A stretch of 64,000 nucleotides of DNA from Thermostichus sp047461615 (lineage in GTDB: Bacteria > Cyanobacteriota > Cyanobacteriia > Thermostichales > Thermostichaceae), in the NCBI RefSeq assembly GCF_047461615.1, contig NZ_JANSHI010000007.1, forward strand, positions 62,001 through 126,000. Direction: 5' to 3'. Below are positions 8,291 to 16,656 of the stretch, piece after piece. The translations under genes were made by a program, and so were the position numbers. The notes beneath the pieces were generated by a model. That model was not told the origin of the DNA, searched no databases, and saw only the letters and a list, made by a program, of their open reading frames with translations. Positions within the stretch are counted from its first letter, which is position 1. Each line of letters begins with the position of its first letter.

Positions 8291-10291
8291 CTAAGAGCAA
8301 GCCGTACCTTTTGCCGCCTTCAACACCAGCAAGTCTAAGGTGCCGGTGTTCTCTTCGCCGCGGTAGTTAAAAGTGGAGCGCACCAGCCACAGGCCCTGCC
8401 GTGCTCGGCAGCAGAGGTTGAGCAGGGTGCGAGCTAGGACTTGCTGGCGTGCCTCTCGATCCCGAGCCGCATCGAAAACTCCCCCATCCCATTCCGGTGT
8501 CAGCACACGGCTGTTGTAGAGCCCGCGCCAGAGGGAGGGGGACCAGCTGGGGTTGGTGATGTCAAACCAAAACTGGTAGTCGGCCTCCAAGCCGCGATGG
8601 ATGTAGGCGGCTGGCGTGGCTACCACCAGGTAGCGGGAGTAGTCGGGCTCAAAGCGGCTGTTGCTAGGGGTTTGTCCCGAGCGAATCATGGCCAAAAAGG
8701 CAGGATCCCCTGCTGTAGGAAAGGCGCGGCGAAATCGCTGGGCTGCATCCGTTAGCAACTGCAGCAGCTCTTGATCCTGAGGGGAAGCAGTGACCAGGTG
8801 CTCGGCAAAGAAGCGCTGGAAGAAAGCTGCCAAGGAAGGCCCAGGCCGGTAGCTGCGCAGCCAATCCAACAGCTTCTGGTAGCGCTCCAAGTTGGCAAAG
8901 CCCACCCGCTCTGGCTGCCGCACGGCGGTTTTGGGCCGTAGGGAACGTCCCACCAGATCCAGGGTATCTTCAGCCAACAGCGTTGCTCGAATGGGATCCA
9001 GATCCAACACGCTGCTGAGCAGCAGCCGCCAGGCTGGCAAGGTGGGAAATGCTCCCCAGTGGGGATGGGCCACTTCTGCTGCCGTCAGGAGAGCCCGCAC
9101 CAGGGGGTAGCGGATGAGAGCGGGGAAGGGAGCAATGGGCAAAACCTCCGGCAACTGCTCCTGGAGGCTTAGGCTTATCCCGGCATCCATGCGAGGCAGC
9201 AGGACGGCGATGCGAGAGGGAGGGATCCCTGCTGCCAAAAGTTGTCGGATTTGGGCAACCATAGCCTCTAGGGCCGCAAGGGGGGTTTCTCCCTCCAGCA
9301 CTTCCACCCTCGGCAGCCTCCCTGCCGGTGGTTCTGGCAGCCGAGAGGAAAGCTGGGGAGCCACAGCCCGCGCTATCTGCAGCCCCAAGCGGACCAGGCC
9401 GGCTGCGCTACAGGAGCTGGCTTCTGGGAACCGAACCTGCGTGTTTTCCAGGAGAAAGCAGGCTACTGCCTCCGGGATTGCCGTCAAAGAGATCCCGCCG
9501 CCGAGGGTGTAGCTGAAGAATTGGCTCTGCAGGTGGGCTTGCCCCTGGCGGTAAAACTCCAGCGCCACCCCGCAACTGTCTTCCGCCTGGTCCACGATGA
9601 GGTGATCCCACTCCTGCCAAAACTCCGCCAAGGGCAGGATGTGCTCCTGAAACAGACGAATTTGCAGGCCAAAATCCAGCGCTCCCAACTGCAGCCCCGC
9701 CTGCCATAGTCGCTCTACACAGCAGCCCAGCGCTCCCAGGGCCTCTGCCCGGGCCGGATCCCTGTTCTCCGGCCAAGCTGCTGCTAGCCGGGATCCCACC
9801 GCCTCTGCCGTCAAGCCAGAAGCTCCGGCAATATAGGCAGCGCTGCTAACTTGATCCCAAATCTGGAACTCGTCCAGCCCAATATTCGCAAAGACCTCCC
9901 CATGCCGCGGGCACAACGCACAGACTCGCCCACAGAGAAACTGAGTGAGATCCTTAGCCAGAAGCACAGGCTCAAACGAACACGGCAACTGGGGAACGCG
10001 AGCGCATACCTGCGGCCAATACTCAGCCAAAGCGCGCCCCACCCGCTGCAAAAACGTCTCAACCCGCCACGGGCCCACCAAACCCGAGCTGAGCGCCTGC
10101 AGGCGCCGCAGCACCTCCGCCCTCTGCCGCCGGCTGCGCACCAAAAACAAGATCCGCGCCGGATTGGCCCCGGCCTGCAGCAAATGCCAGTAGCGATCCA
10201 CACAAGCCTGGGTCAGCCCACTGCGCGCCCACCCCATCACGCTCTGAAACTCTCTGTCTCCCAGCGTGGCTTTCCCAGGTGCTGAACCCAT
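8291..10291 (-). CDS. UvrD/AddB-like helicase-related protein, ATPase motif absent
   Basis: 666 residues. Resembles the superfamily 1 helicase-derived proteins of the AddB/RecC type: a first-domain strand ARILFLVRSRRQRAEVLRRL (45-64) sits where helicases have motif Ia, PPSRIAVLLPR with LEAMVAQIRQLLAAG in the middle resembles the UvrD second RecA-like domain, and the C-terminal CCRARQGLWLVRS resembles helicase motif VI. No Walker A GxGKT is present, and no PD-(D/E)XK nuclease core is evident. It could be a scaffold subunit in recombination repair, or a diverged family of unknown role. It stands alone. ATG start at 10291. Confidence 0.6.
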   Translation of the reverse strand: MGSAPGKATLGDREFQSVMGWARSGLTQACVDRYWHLLQAGANPARILFLVRSRRQRAEVLRRLQALSSGLVGPWRVETFLQRVGRALAEYWPQVCARVPQLPCSFEPVLLAKDLTQFLCGRVCALCPRHGEVFANIGLDEFQIWDQVSSAAYIAGASGLTAEAVGSRLAAAWPENRDPARAEALGALGCCVERLWQAGLQLGALDFGLQIRLFQEHILPLAEFWQEWDHLIVDQAEDSCGVALEFYRQGQAHLQSQFFSYTLGGGISLTAIPEAVACFLLENTQVRFPEASSCSAAGLVRLGLQIARAVAPQLSSRLPEPPAGRLPRVEVLEGETPLAALEAMVAQIRQLLAAGIPPSRIAVLLPRMDAGISLSLQEQLPEVLPIAPFPALIRYPLVRALLTAAEVAHPHWGAFPTLPAWRLLLSSVLDLDPIRATLLAEDTLDLVGRSLRPKTAVRQPERVGFANLERYQKLLDWLRSYRPGPSLAAFFQRFFAEHLVTASPQDQELLQLLTDAAQRFRRAFPTAGDPAFLAMIRSGQTPSNSRFEPDYSRYLVVATPAAYIHRGLEADYQFWFDITNPSWSPSLWRGLYNSRVLTPEWDGGVFDAARDREARQQVLARTLLNLCCRARQGLWLVRSTFNYRGEENTGTLDLLVLKAAKGTACS

Positions 10292-10671
10292 TTTTTAGCA
10301 AAACCTAGACAAGCAGCCTGTCACCTCATTATGATGTAGTACTGTTGTCAATTGAATCCGCCCGCAGCAACAACGGTTCTCGGCAACTTAGCGTGCTGCT
10401 AGCGCAGATACTGCCTCTTTGCAGGCAAGTCTGAGCAGCCCCTAGAAGCAGTTTGGCGTCAAGGTCATCAGGCAAAAAGGGCAGCGCTATTGGCGCTGCG
10501 GGAGCGTTGGGGTACAGGCGCTCCCTCTCTACGGCTTTTTTGCCTGGGCAGGCAGTCTTCGCTATCCTAGGTTTTCTGCCGCCGCGCCTACTGCCTGGAT
10601 TTGGCTTAGGGAACCGGTTGCAAGCTGTGAAAGCAACAAAGCAAGCCGCGCAGGCTTGAGAGGAGGTTTCT
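10292..10671 (+). promoter_or_regulatory. Leader region of the ribosomal operon with two hairpins
   Basis: A 380-base gene-free stretch upstream of rplC. It holds two adjacent hairpins: GCAGCGC (10483-10489) pairs with GCGCTGC (10495-10501) around a 5-base loop, and GGAGCG (10503-10508) pairs with CGCTCC (10521-10526). Position directly ahead of a ribosomal operon suggests an mRNA leader for autogenous control, as known for r-protein operons in other bacteria, but neither hairpin is a recognised class here. No tRNA or credible short gene was seen. The rplC Shine-Dalgarno GAGGAGG lies just before 10672. Confidence 0.4.
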
Positions 10672-11316
10672 GTGGCGCTTGGCATCCTTGGAAGAAAAGT
10701 TGGCATGACCCAGATCTTCTCTCCGGAAGGGTTGGCCATTCCCGTGACCGTCGTGCAGGCCGGGCCTTGCACCGTAACCCAAATTAAAACCCAAGCCACG
10801 GACGGCTACAACGCGGTGCAGTTGGGCTACTGGCCCACCATAGAGAAGCACCTGACGCGAGCCCAGCGCGGCCACTTGCGCAAAGCGGGAGTGACGGAGC
10901 TGCTGCGTTACCTGCGCGAGTTTCGGGTCGACCAGCCAGAAGCCTACCAATTGGGGCAGAAGATCACTGTTGAGATCTTCTCTCCTGGTCAGTTACTGGA
11001 CGTGGCTGGCACCTCTATCGGGCGGGGGTTTGCCGGCTACCAGAAGCGGCACCACTTTGGCCGGGGCCCCATGTCCCACGGCTCCAAGAACCACCGCCGG
11101 CCGGGTTCCATTGGCGCTGGCACGAGGCCTGGCCGCGTGTTTCCAGGACTGCGTATGGCTGGCCGGATGGGCGGTCGCCGCGTCACGATCCGCAAGCTGG
11201 AGTTGGTGAAGGTGGATCCGGAGCGGAATCTCTTGGTAATCAAAGGCTCAGTCCCCGGCGTGGAGGGAGGGCTACTGGAGATCACCCCTGCCAAACAGGT
11301 GGGCAAGAGACTCTAG
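10672..11316 (+). CDS. rplC: 50S ribosomal protein L3
   Basis: 214 residues, GTG start preceded by GAGGAGG. Early 23S rRNA-binding assembly protein near the peptidyl transferase centre. Recognised by GRKVGMTQIF at the N terminus, the central loop GYQKRHHFGRGPMSHGSKNHR that reaches the catalytic centre, and GRRVTIRKLELVKVD. First gene of the operon here: rpsJ (S10), which heads this operon in many bacteria, is not upstream. Confidence 0.98.
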   Translation: MALGILGRKVGMTQIFSPEGLAIPVTVVQAGPCTVTQIKTQATDGYNAVQLGYWPTIEKHLTRAQRGHLRKAGVTELLRYLREFRVDQPEAYQLGQKITVEIFSPGQLLDVAGTSIGRGFAGYQKRHHFGRGPMSHGSKNHRRPGSIGAGTRPGRVFPGLRMAGRMGGRRVTIRKLELVKVDPERNLLVIKGSVPGVEGGLLEITPAKQVGKRL

Positions 11317-11327
11317 CGGAGGGAGCC

Positions 11328-12056
11328 ATGGCAAGTTGTGTGGTGAAGAATTGGCAAGGGGAAACCGTGGGCAGCGCGGAGCTGAGCTTCAAGGTGGCTC
11401 GCCCCGAGACGGCTAGTCACGTTCTCTACCTAGCTTTGCGCCGTCAGATGACCAACGCCCGCCAGGGCAATGCCCACACCAAAACGCGGGCTGAAGTGCG
11501 CGGCGGAGGGCGCAAGCCGTGGCGGCAAAAAGGCACCGGGCGGGCTCGCGCTGGCTCCATCCGCTCTCCTCTTTGGCGCAAGGGTGGGGTAGTCTTTGGC
11601 CCCCGCAAGCGGGAGTACAACCTGGCCATGAATCGCAAAGAGCGCCAGCTAGCGCTGCGCACTGCTCTGCAAGGCCGGGTGGAAGACCTAATCGTGGTGG
11701 AGGATTTCCAGGATCAGCTTAACCCGCCCAAGACCCGCGTTATGGCCCAAGCTCTGCTGCGCTGGGGAGTGAGGGAGGATCAATCGGCTCTGCTGATTGT
11801 TGCCGAGCGCTCGGAAATGGTGGAGCGAGCTGTGCGCAACATTGCCCGCGTCAAGCTCATTGGGCTAGATCAGCTCAACGTCTTCGATCTGCTCAAGGTC
11901 GATCGGGTGCTAATCACCACCTCTGCCCTAGAGAAACTCAAAGCCCGCTGGGGATCTAGCGCAGCAGCCGCCGCTCCAGACCAAGCCAATCCTCTTGAGG
12001 ATCAGGCTCAGGTCGCAGAGCAAGAAGCTCAGCCAGTTGAACAAGAAGAGCCGTAG
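11328..12056 (+). CDS. rplD: 50S ribosomal protein L4
   Basis: 242 residues. Binds 23S rRNA domain I and lines the exit tunnel; in enterobacteria it also represses its own operon. The tunnel loop is visible (GGGRKPWRQKGTGRARAGSIR followed by WRKGGVVFGP). The C terminus carries a 35-residue Ala/Gln/Glu-rich acidic tail beyond the usual end at about residue 207, probably disordered. Starts 11 bases after rplC with GGAGGGAG as ribosome site. Confidence 0.97.
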   Translation: MASCVVKNWQGETVGSAELSFKVARPETASHVLYLALRRQMTNARQGNAHTKTRAEVRGGGRKPWRQKGTGRARAGSIRSPLWRKGGVVFGPRKREYNLAMNRKERQLALRTALQGRVEDLIVVEDFQDQLNPPKTRVMAQALLRWGVREDQSALLIVAERSEMVERAVRNIARVKLIGLDQLNVFDLLKVDRVLITTSALEKLKARWGSSAAAAAPDQANPLEDQAQVAEQEAQPVEQEEP

Positions 12057-12093
12057 AAGAAGCCGAAAGCCGCAGGGGAAAAGGAGGAGGACG

Positions 12094-12393
12094 ATGACGG
12101 AGAGCAAGCGAATTCTGGCTGATGTCCTGTTGCGCCCCGTTATTACCGAGAAGACGACGGCTTTGATGGAGCAGCGCAAATACGTCTTTGAAGTGATGCC
12201 CAACGCCACCAAGCCGCTCATCCGGGCCGCTGTTGAGGAAATGTTTGGAGTACGGGTTACTTCCGTCAACACCCTGAAGCTGCCCCGTAAGCAGCGGCGG
12301 GTAGGTCGTTTTGTCGGCTACCGCAGCCGTCCCAAGCGAGCGGTGGTAACTTTGGCCGAAGGCGATTCCATCGTCCTCTTCCCTGAAACCTAA
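12094..12393 (+). CDS. rplW: 50S ribosomal protein L23
   Basis: 99 residues from ATG at 12094, which has AAGGAGGAGG immediately upstream; in-frame upstream codons are rejected. Sits at the tunnel exit and docks trigger factor and SRP. Recognised by LLRPVITEKTT, YVFEVMPNATKPLIRAAVEEMFGV and VNTLKLPRKQRR. Fourth-from-front block order L3-L4-L23-L2 is the standard S10 operon order. Confidence 0.97.
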   Translation: MTESKRILADVLLRPVITEKTTALMEQRKYVFEVMPNATKPLIRAAVEEMFGVRVTSVNTLKLPRKQRRVGRFVGYRSRPKRAVVTLAEGDSIVLFPET

Positions 12394-12409
12394 CCCTTCT
12401 GGTTGAGCC

Positions 12410-13294
12410 ATGGGCATTCGCACGTTCCGACCCTACACCCCCAGCGCCCGCCACATGACAGTCTCCAACTTTGAGGAGCTGTCGCGGGATGAAAACGGCA
12501 AGCGACCTCGACCGGAGAAGTCGCTGCTGCAATTTATCCACCGCAAAAAAGGCCGCAACAACCGCGGCGTTATCACCTGCCGTCACCGGGGCGGCGGCCA
12601 CAAGCGGCTCTACCGCATCATCGACTTCCGCCGCGACAAACGCGGGATCCCGGCCACCGTCAAGACCATCGAGTACGATCCCAACCGCAGCGCCCGCATC
12701 TGCTTGGTGGAGTACGCCGATGGCGAGAAGCGCTACATCCTTGCCCCTCGCCACATCCAGGTGGGAGCCACGATCATGGCTGGGCCTGAAGCTCCCTTCG
12801 AGGTGGGCAACGCCATGCCCCTGGAGCGGATCCCCCTGGGGACGGTGGTCCACAACGTCGAGCTCTATCCCGGCCGCGGCGGACAACTTGTTCGCGCTGC
12901 CGGAACTGGCGCCCAGGTGGTAGCCAAGGAAGGCAAGTACGTCTCCCTAAAGCTGCCCTCGGGCGAGGTTCGCATGATTCGAGGGGAATGCTATGCCACC
13001 ATCGGTCAAGTAGGCAATGTGGACCACAACAACATCAGCCTCGGCAAGGCGGGACGCAGCCGTTGGCTGGGTCGCCGTCCCCACGTGCGGGGCTCAGCAA
13101 TGAACCCTGTGGATCACCCCCACGGCGGTGGGGAAGGAAAAGCCCCCATTGGCCGCAGTACTCCCGTTACCCCCTGGGGTGAGCCTACCCTGGGGCACAA
13201 AACCCGCAAGCGCAACAAGCCCAGCAACAAGTTTATCGTGCGCGGTCGCCGTCGGGGTGGGCATCGGGACAAGGGCGGGGTGGCGGTGCAGTAG
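12410..13294 (+). CDS. rplB: 50S ribosomal protein L2
   Basis: 294 residues, longer than the usual 275-280 by small insertions. Needed for subunit association and peptidyl transferase activity. Visible: RHRGGGHKRLYRIIDFRR, GNAMPLERIPLGTVVHNVEL, and the C-terminal catalytic-centre loop NPVDHPHGGGEGKAPIGR, including the conserved His of the HPHGGGEG motif. ATG start at 12410, 16 bases after rplW. Confidence 0.98.
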   Translation: MGIRTFRPYTPSARHMTVSNFEELSRDENGKRPRPEKSLLQFIHRKKGRNNRGVITCRHRGGGHKRLYRIIDFRRDKRGIPATVKTIEYDPNRSARICLVEYADGEKRYILAPRHIQVGATIMAGPEAPFEVGNAMPLERIPLGTVVHNVELYPGRGGQLVRAAGTGAQVVAKEGKYVSLKLPSGEVRMIRGECYATIGQVGNVDHNNISLGKAGRSRWLGRRPHVRGSAMNPVDHPHGGGEGKAPIGRSTPVTPWGEPTLGHKTRKRNKPSNKFIVRGRRRGGHRDKGGVAVQ

Positions 13295-13366
13295 CAGCCA
13301 GGCCAGCCACCTGCTGCCTACCGAATTGCTTGAGCTTGAACCAAGTTGTTAGAGGGGGAAACTCCT

Positions 13367-13648
13367 ATGGGACGTTCTCTTAAAAAAGGTCCGTTTGTAG
13401 ATGCCAAGCTGCTTCGCAAAATCGAGAAGCTCAACGAGCGCAATGAGAAGCAAATGATCAAAACTTGGTCGCGGGCCAGCACTATCCTCCCTGTGATGAT
13501 TGGTCACACCATTGCCGTTTACAACGGCAAGCAGCATGTGCCCATCTACATCACTGACCAGATGGTGGGTCACAAGCTGGGGGAGTTTGTCCCCACCCGC
13601 ACCTTCCGCGGCCACGCCGGCAGCGACAAGAAAGCTGCCCGCTCTTGA
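13367..13648 (+). CDS. rpsS: 30S ribosomal protein S19
   Basis: 93 residues from ATG at 13367 with AGAGGGGGAA upstream; an ATG at 13346 adds seven non-family residues and is rejected. Binds the 30S head with S13 and contacts tRNA. Begins MGRSLKKGPFVD and contains STILPVMIGHTIAVYNGK and VGHKLGEFVPTRTFRGH, all diagnostic. Confidence 0.97.
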   Translation: MGRSLKKGPFVDAKLLRKIEKLNERNEKQMIKTWSRASTILPVMIGHTIAVYNGKQHVPIYITDQMVGHKLGEFVPTRTFRGHAGSDKKAARS

Positions 13649-13673
13649 ATTCAGCAAGGAAGAGGAGAACGCC

Positions 13674-14045
13674 ATGGCCGATCCTTCCCCTGAAGTTAAA
13701 GCGGTAGCCCGTTACGTTCGCATGTCTCCCTACAAGGTGCGGCGCGTCCTCAACCAAATCCGGGGGCGCACCTATGCCGATGCCTTAATTCTGCTGGAGT
13801 TCATGCCTTACGCTGCCTGCGAGCCGGTGCGCAAGGTGCTGCGCTCAGCGGTAGCCAATGCCGAACACAACAACGGCCTGGATCCCCGCAATCTTGTCAT
13901 CAGCAAAGCCTACGCTGACCAGGGGCCGACGCTGAAGCGGTATCGCCCCCGCGCCCAGGGCCGGGCCTACCCAATCTGCAAGCGCACCTGCCACATCACC
14001 ATTGCTGTCCGGCCTCTAGAAGCTAAGGCGGAGACGGCTCCCTAA
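13674..14045 (+). CDS. rplV: 50S ribosomal protein L22
   Basis: 123 residues from ATG at 13674, preceded by GAAGAGGAGAA. Its beta-hairpin lines the exit tunnel at the macrolide site. Recognised by ARYVRMSPYKVRRVLNQIRG, KVLRSAVANAEHN, and the hairpin TLKRYRPRAQGRAYPICKRTCHI. The frame is open further upstream, overlapping rpsS, but that part has no family similarity. Confidence 0.97.
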   Translation: MADPSPEVKAVARYVRMSPYKVRRVLNQIRGRTYADALILLEFMPYAACEPVRKVLRSAVANAEHNNGLDPRNLVISKAYADQGPTLKRYRPRAQGRAYPICKRTCHITIAVRPLEAKAETAP

Positions 14046-14077
14046 ATTTCCCGACCTCTACCCTTTAACCGCGTACC

Positions 14078-14821
14078 ATGGGCCAGAAGATCCACCCTTT
14101 CGGCTTGCGCCTCGGCATTATCAAGGAACACCGCAGCCGCTGGTTTGCCGACCCAGCTCACTACCCAGCCCTGCTGCAGGAGGACGATTTCATCCGCACC
14201 TATACAACCAAGAAGCTGAGCAACGCTGGTCTAGCTGACATTCAGATTGAGCGCAAAGCCGATCAGATTGACCTGGAAATCCGAGCTGCACGACCGGGTG
14301 TCGTGGTCGGCCGTGGGGGGTCCGGCCTTGAAGAGCTGCGCCAGGGCTTGCAAAAAGAGCTAAGCCTGCGCGGCAGCCCCAATAGAACCATCCGCATCAA
14401 TGTAGTCGAGGTTACCCGTCCTGATGCGGAGGCAACGTTGTTGGCGGAAAACATTGCCCAGCAGTTGGAGCGGCGGATTGCCTTTCGTCGCATTGTCCGC
14501 CAGGTTATCCAACGAGCCCAGCGGGCTGGCGTGCAAGGGATCAAGGTTCAAGTTGCCGGGCGGCTAAACGGTGCTGAGATTGCTCGCAGCGAGTGGACGC
14601 GGGAAGGCCGGATCCCTCTGCAGACTCTGCGGGCAGACATTGACTATGCCGAGCGCGTTGCTCAGACCACCTATGGCGTCATTGGGGTCAAGGTCTGGGT
14701 CTTCAAAGGAGAAATCCTTCCTGGCCAAGAAAGCCTCGAACCCAAAGTTTCCTTGCAGCCGGCCAAGCGTCGGCAGCAACGGCGGCGGCCTACCTTTGAA
14801 GACCGCTCAGCCAAGGCCTGA
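14078..14821 (+). CDS. rpsC: 30S ribosomal protein S3
   Basis: 247 residues. Forms part of the mRNA entry channel and its helicase activity. Starts MGQKIHPFGLRLGI; the KH domain RNA-binding loop is visible as PGVVVGRGGSGLEEL, and the C-terminal domain as GRLNGAEIARSEW and GVIGVKVWVFKGEI. The last 25 residues are a basic Gln/Arg tail. No strong Shine-Dalgarno precedes the ATG (32 bases after rplV). Confidence 0.98.
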   Translation: MGQKIHPFGLRLGIIKEHRSRWFADPAHYPALLQEDDFIRTYTTKKLSNAGLADIQIERKADQIDLEIRAARPGVVVGRGGSGLEELRQGLQKELSLRGSPNRTIRINVVEVTRPDAEATLLAENIAQQLERRIAFRRIVRQVIQRAQRAGVQGIKVQVAGRLNGAEIARSEWTREGRIPLQTLRADIDYAERVAQTTYGVIGVKVWVFKGEILPGQESLEPKVSLQPAKRRQQRRRPTFEDRSAKA

Positions 14822-14865
14822 GGGCCAAGAGCGGAACCCCTACTGCAGTTACTCAAGGAGCGGCC

Positions 14866-15342
14866 ATGTTAAGCCCCAAACGAACCAAATACCGCAAGCA
14901 GCAGCGTGGGCGCATGAAGGGCAAGGCAACCCGTGGCAACCGCATCAGCTTTGGGGAATATGGCCTTGTGGCCCTAGAGCCCGCTTGGATTACCGCACGA
15001 CAGATCGAGGCCAGCCGTCGGGTTATGAGCCGCTACGTTCGGCGGGGAGGCCAGATCTGGATCCGCATCTTTCCCGACAAGCCCGTTACCCGGAAGCCTG
15101 CCGAAACCCGCATGGGATCCGGCAAAGGCAACCCCGAGTACTGGGTTTGCGTCGTCAAGCCAGGCCGCGTCCTCTTTGAAATGGGGGGAGTTCCTGAAGC
15201 AACAGCCCGGGAGGCCATGCGCCTGGCCGCTCACAAGCTTCCCATCAAAGTTAAGTTTGTAACCAAAGCTGACTTTGAGAAGCCAGAACCTGCTCAGGAA
15301 GCAACTGCAGAATCTCCGGAAGTAGCAGCTAGCGCTAGCTAG
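14866..15342 (+). CDS. rplP: 50S ribosomal protein L16
   Basis: 158 residues, about 20 longer than usual because of an acidic Glu/Ala/Ser tail. Binds 23S and 5S rRNA near the A site. Recognised by MLSPKRTKYRKQQRGRMKG, EYGLVALEPAWITARQIEASRR, PVTRKPAETRMGSGKG and LFEMGGVPEATAREAMRLA. ATG preceded by AAGGAG. Confidence 0.98.
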   Translation: MLSPKRTKYRKQQRGRMKGKATRGNRISFGEYGLVALEPAWITARQIEASRRVMSRYVRRGGQIWIRIFPDKPVTRKPAETRMGSGKGNPEYWVCVVKPGRVLFEMGGVPEATAREAMRLAAHKLPIKVKFVTKADFEKPEPAQEATAESPEVAASAS

Positions 15343-15357
15343 AGGAGGAAAGTTACC

Positions 15358-15594
15358 ATGCCCATGCCCAAAATTGCCGATGCACGCGCCCTATCAGACG
15401 AAGAATTGGCCCAAGAGATCTACGCCGTCAAAAAAGAGCTGTTCGAGTTGCGTCTGCAGCAAGCCACACGGCAGCTTACTCAACCCCACCTCATTCGCCT
15501 GCGCAAGCACAAGCTAGCTCAACTGCTGACCGTGGAGGCAGAGCGCAAACGTGGCAAATCCTTGCCCTCAACTCAGGTCAAGAAGGAGGAGTAA
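15358..15594 (+). CDS. rpmC: 50S ribosomal protein L29
   Basis: 78 residues. Tunnel-exit protein contacting L23. Two-helix protein with LSDEELAQEIYAVKKELFELRLQQATRQL and the second helix LIRLRKHKLAQLLTVEAER. AGAGGAGG lies upstream of the ATG; a second ATG two codons on is equally possible. Its stop TAA shares a base with the rpsQ start (TAATG). Confidence 0.96.
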   Translation: MPMPKIADARALSDEELAQEIYAVKKELFELRLQQATRQLTQPHLIRLRKHKLAQLLTVEAERKRGKSLPSTQVKKEE

Positions 15595-15845
15595 TGCCTG
15601 CTCGCGAAAAGATTGGCGTTGTTGTCAGCAACAAGATGCAAAAGACGGTGGTTGTTGCCGTAGAAAACCGGGTTGCCCACCCAAAGTACGGCAAAATCGT
15701 CGTCAAAACCAAAAAGTTTAAAGCCCACGACGAGGAAAACCGCTGTCAAGAAGGGGATCTGGTGCGCATCGTCGAAACCCGTCCCCTCAGCCGTACCAAA
15801 CGCTGGCGGGTGGTTGAGATCCTACGGGAGATGAAGAAGCTATGA
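15594..15845 (+). CDS. rpsQ: 30S ribosomal protein S17
   Basis: 83 residues. OB-fold protein binding 16S rRNA early in assembly. Recognised by GVVVSNKMQKTVVVAVE, HPKYGKIVVKTKKFKAHDE and the C-terminal ETRPLSRTKRWRVVEI. Starts within the rpmC stop (TAATG) and ends within the rplN start (ATGA), so translation of all three is coupled. Confidence 0.97.
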   Translation: MPAREKIGVVVSNKMQKTVVVAVENRVAHPKYGKIVVKTKKFKAHDEENRCQEGDLVRIVETRPLSRTKRWRVVEILREMKKL

Positions 15846-16210
15846 TTCAACAGCAAACCATGCTCACGGTAGCCGACAACACCGGCGCCCGCAAGCTCAT
15901 GTGCATCCGCGTCCTGGGCAGCAGCGGCCGTCGCTATGCCAGCCTGGGCGATGTGATTGTTGGTGTTGTTAAAGAGGCTCTGCCCAACATGCCAGTTAAA
16001 AAATCCGATGTGGTCAGGGCCGTTGTCATCCGCACGGTGGACACGGTGCGCCGCCCTGATGGTACCTGCATCCGCTTTGACGACAACGCTGCCGTGATCA
16101 TCAACAACGATGGCAACCCCCGGGGAACCCGCGTCTTTGGCCCTGTAGCCCGCGAGCTACGGGAGAAAAACTTTACCAAGATCATCTCGCTTGCGCCGGA
16201 GGTCCTGTAA
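15842..16210 (+). CDS. rplN: 50S ribosomal protein L14
   Basis: 122 residues. At the subunit interface; binds L19 and RsfS in other bacteria. Starts MIQQQTMLTVADNTGARKLMCIRVLG and contains GTRVFGPVARELREKNFTKIISLAPEVL at the C terminus. Overlaps rpsQ by four bases (ATGA) and rplX by one (TAATG). Confidence 0.98.
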   Translation: MIQQQTMLTVADNTGARKLMCIRVLGSSGRRYASLGDVIVGVVKEALPNMPVKKSDVVRAVVIRTVDTVRRPDGTCIRFDDNAAVIINNDGNPRGTRVFGPVARELREKNFTKIISLAPEVL

Positions 16211-16608
16211 TGGTTCGCCCTCTTAAGCCCAGCCAAATCCGACGACTTCTCCGCCAACCTGGCGTTCGCAAGCACCGCAACAGTCTGCGCTATAAGATGC
16301 GCATCAAAAAAGGGGACTTCGTCCAGGTAATTTCGGGTGACGACAAAGGCAAAGTCGGCGAGGTGTTGCGGGTCTTTCCTGAACGCAACATGGTTTTGGT
16401 GGAAGGAGTTAACATCGTTACCTACCACCGCAAGCCCCAACGGGAAGGCGAAAAGGGCCGGATTGAGACCAAAGAAGCCCCCATCCACGCCTGCAAGGTG
16501 ATGCTTTATTCCAAAAAGCACGAGGTTGCCAGCCGGGTCGGCTACCAAATTACCGCTGATGGCCGCAAAGTCCGCGTTCTCAAGAAAACCGGCGAGATCC
16601 TTGACTAG
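16210..16608 (+). CDS. rplX: 50S ribosomal protein L24 with N-terminal extension
   Basis: 132 residues. Assembly initiator binding the 5' end of 23S rRNA. The KOW core starts at about residue 30 with MRIKKGDFVQVISGDDKGKVGEVL, then VEGVNIVTYHRKP. The preceding 29 residues are basic and not part of the common L24. I keep the long form because its ATG overlaps the rplN stop as TAATG, whereas the internal ATG (16297) has no visible Shine-Dalgarno. The extension could bind rRNA; proteomics would settle the start. Confidence 0.93.
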   Translation: MVRPLKPSQIRRLLRQPGVRKHRNSLRYKMRIKKGDFVQVISGDDKGKVGEVLRVFPERNMVLVEGVNIVTYHRKPQREGEKGRIETKEAPIHACKVMLYSKKHEVASRVGYQITADGRKVRVLKKTGEILD

Positions 16609-16656
16609 AGATTTCGAGAGCTCTGACCCAGCCCAGAGCAGGAAGGAGAACTTACC

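Noticed and set aside
10453..10659. 68-codon frame in the rplC leader
   Set aside because: No ribosome site, Arg/Gly-rich translation, and it spans the two hairpins; better read as leader RNA.
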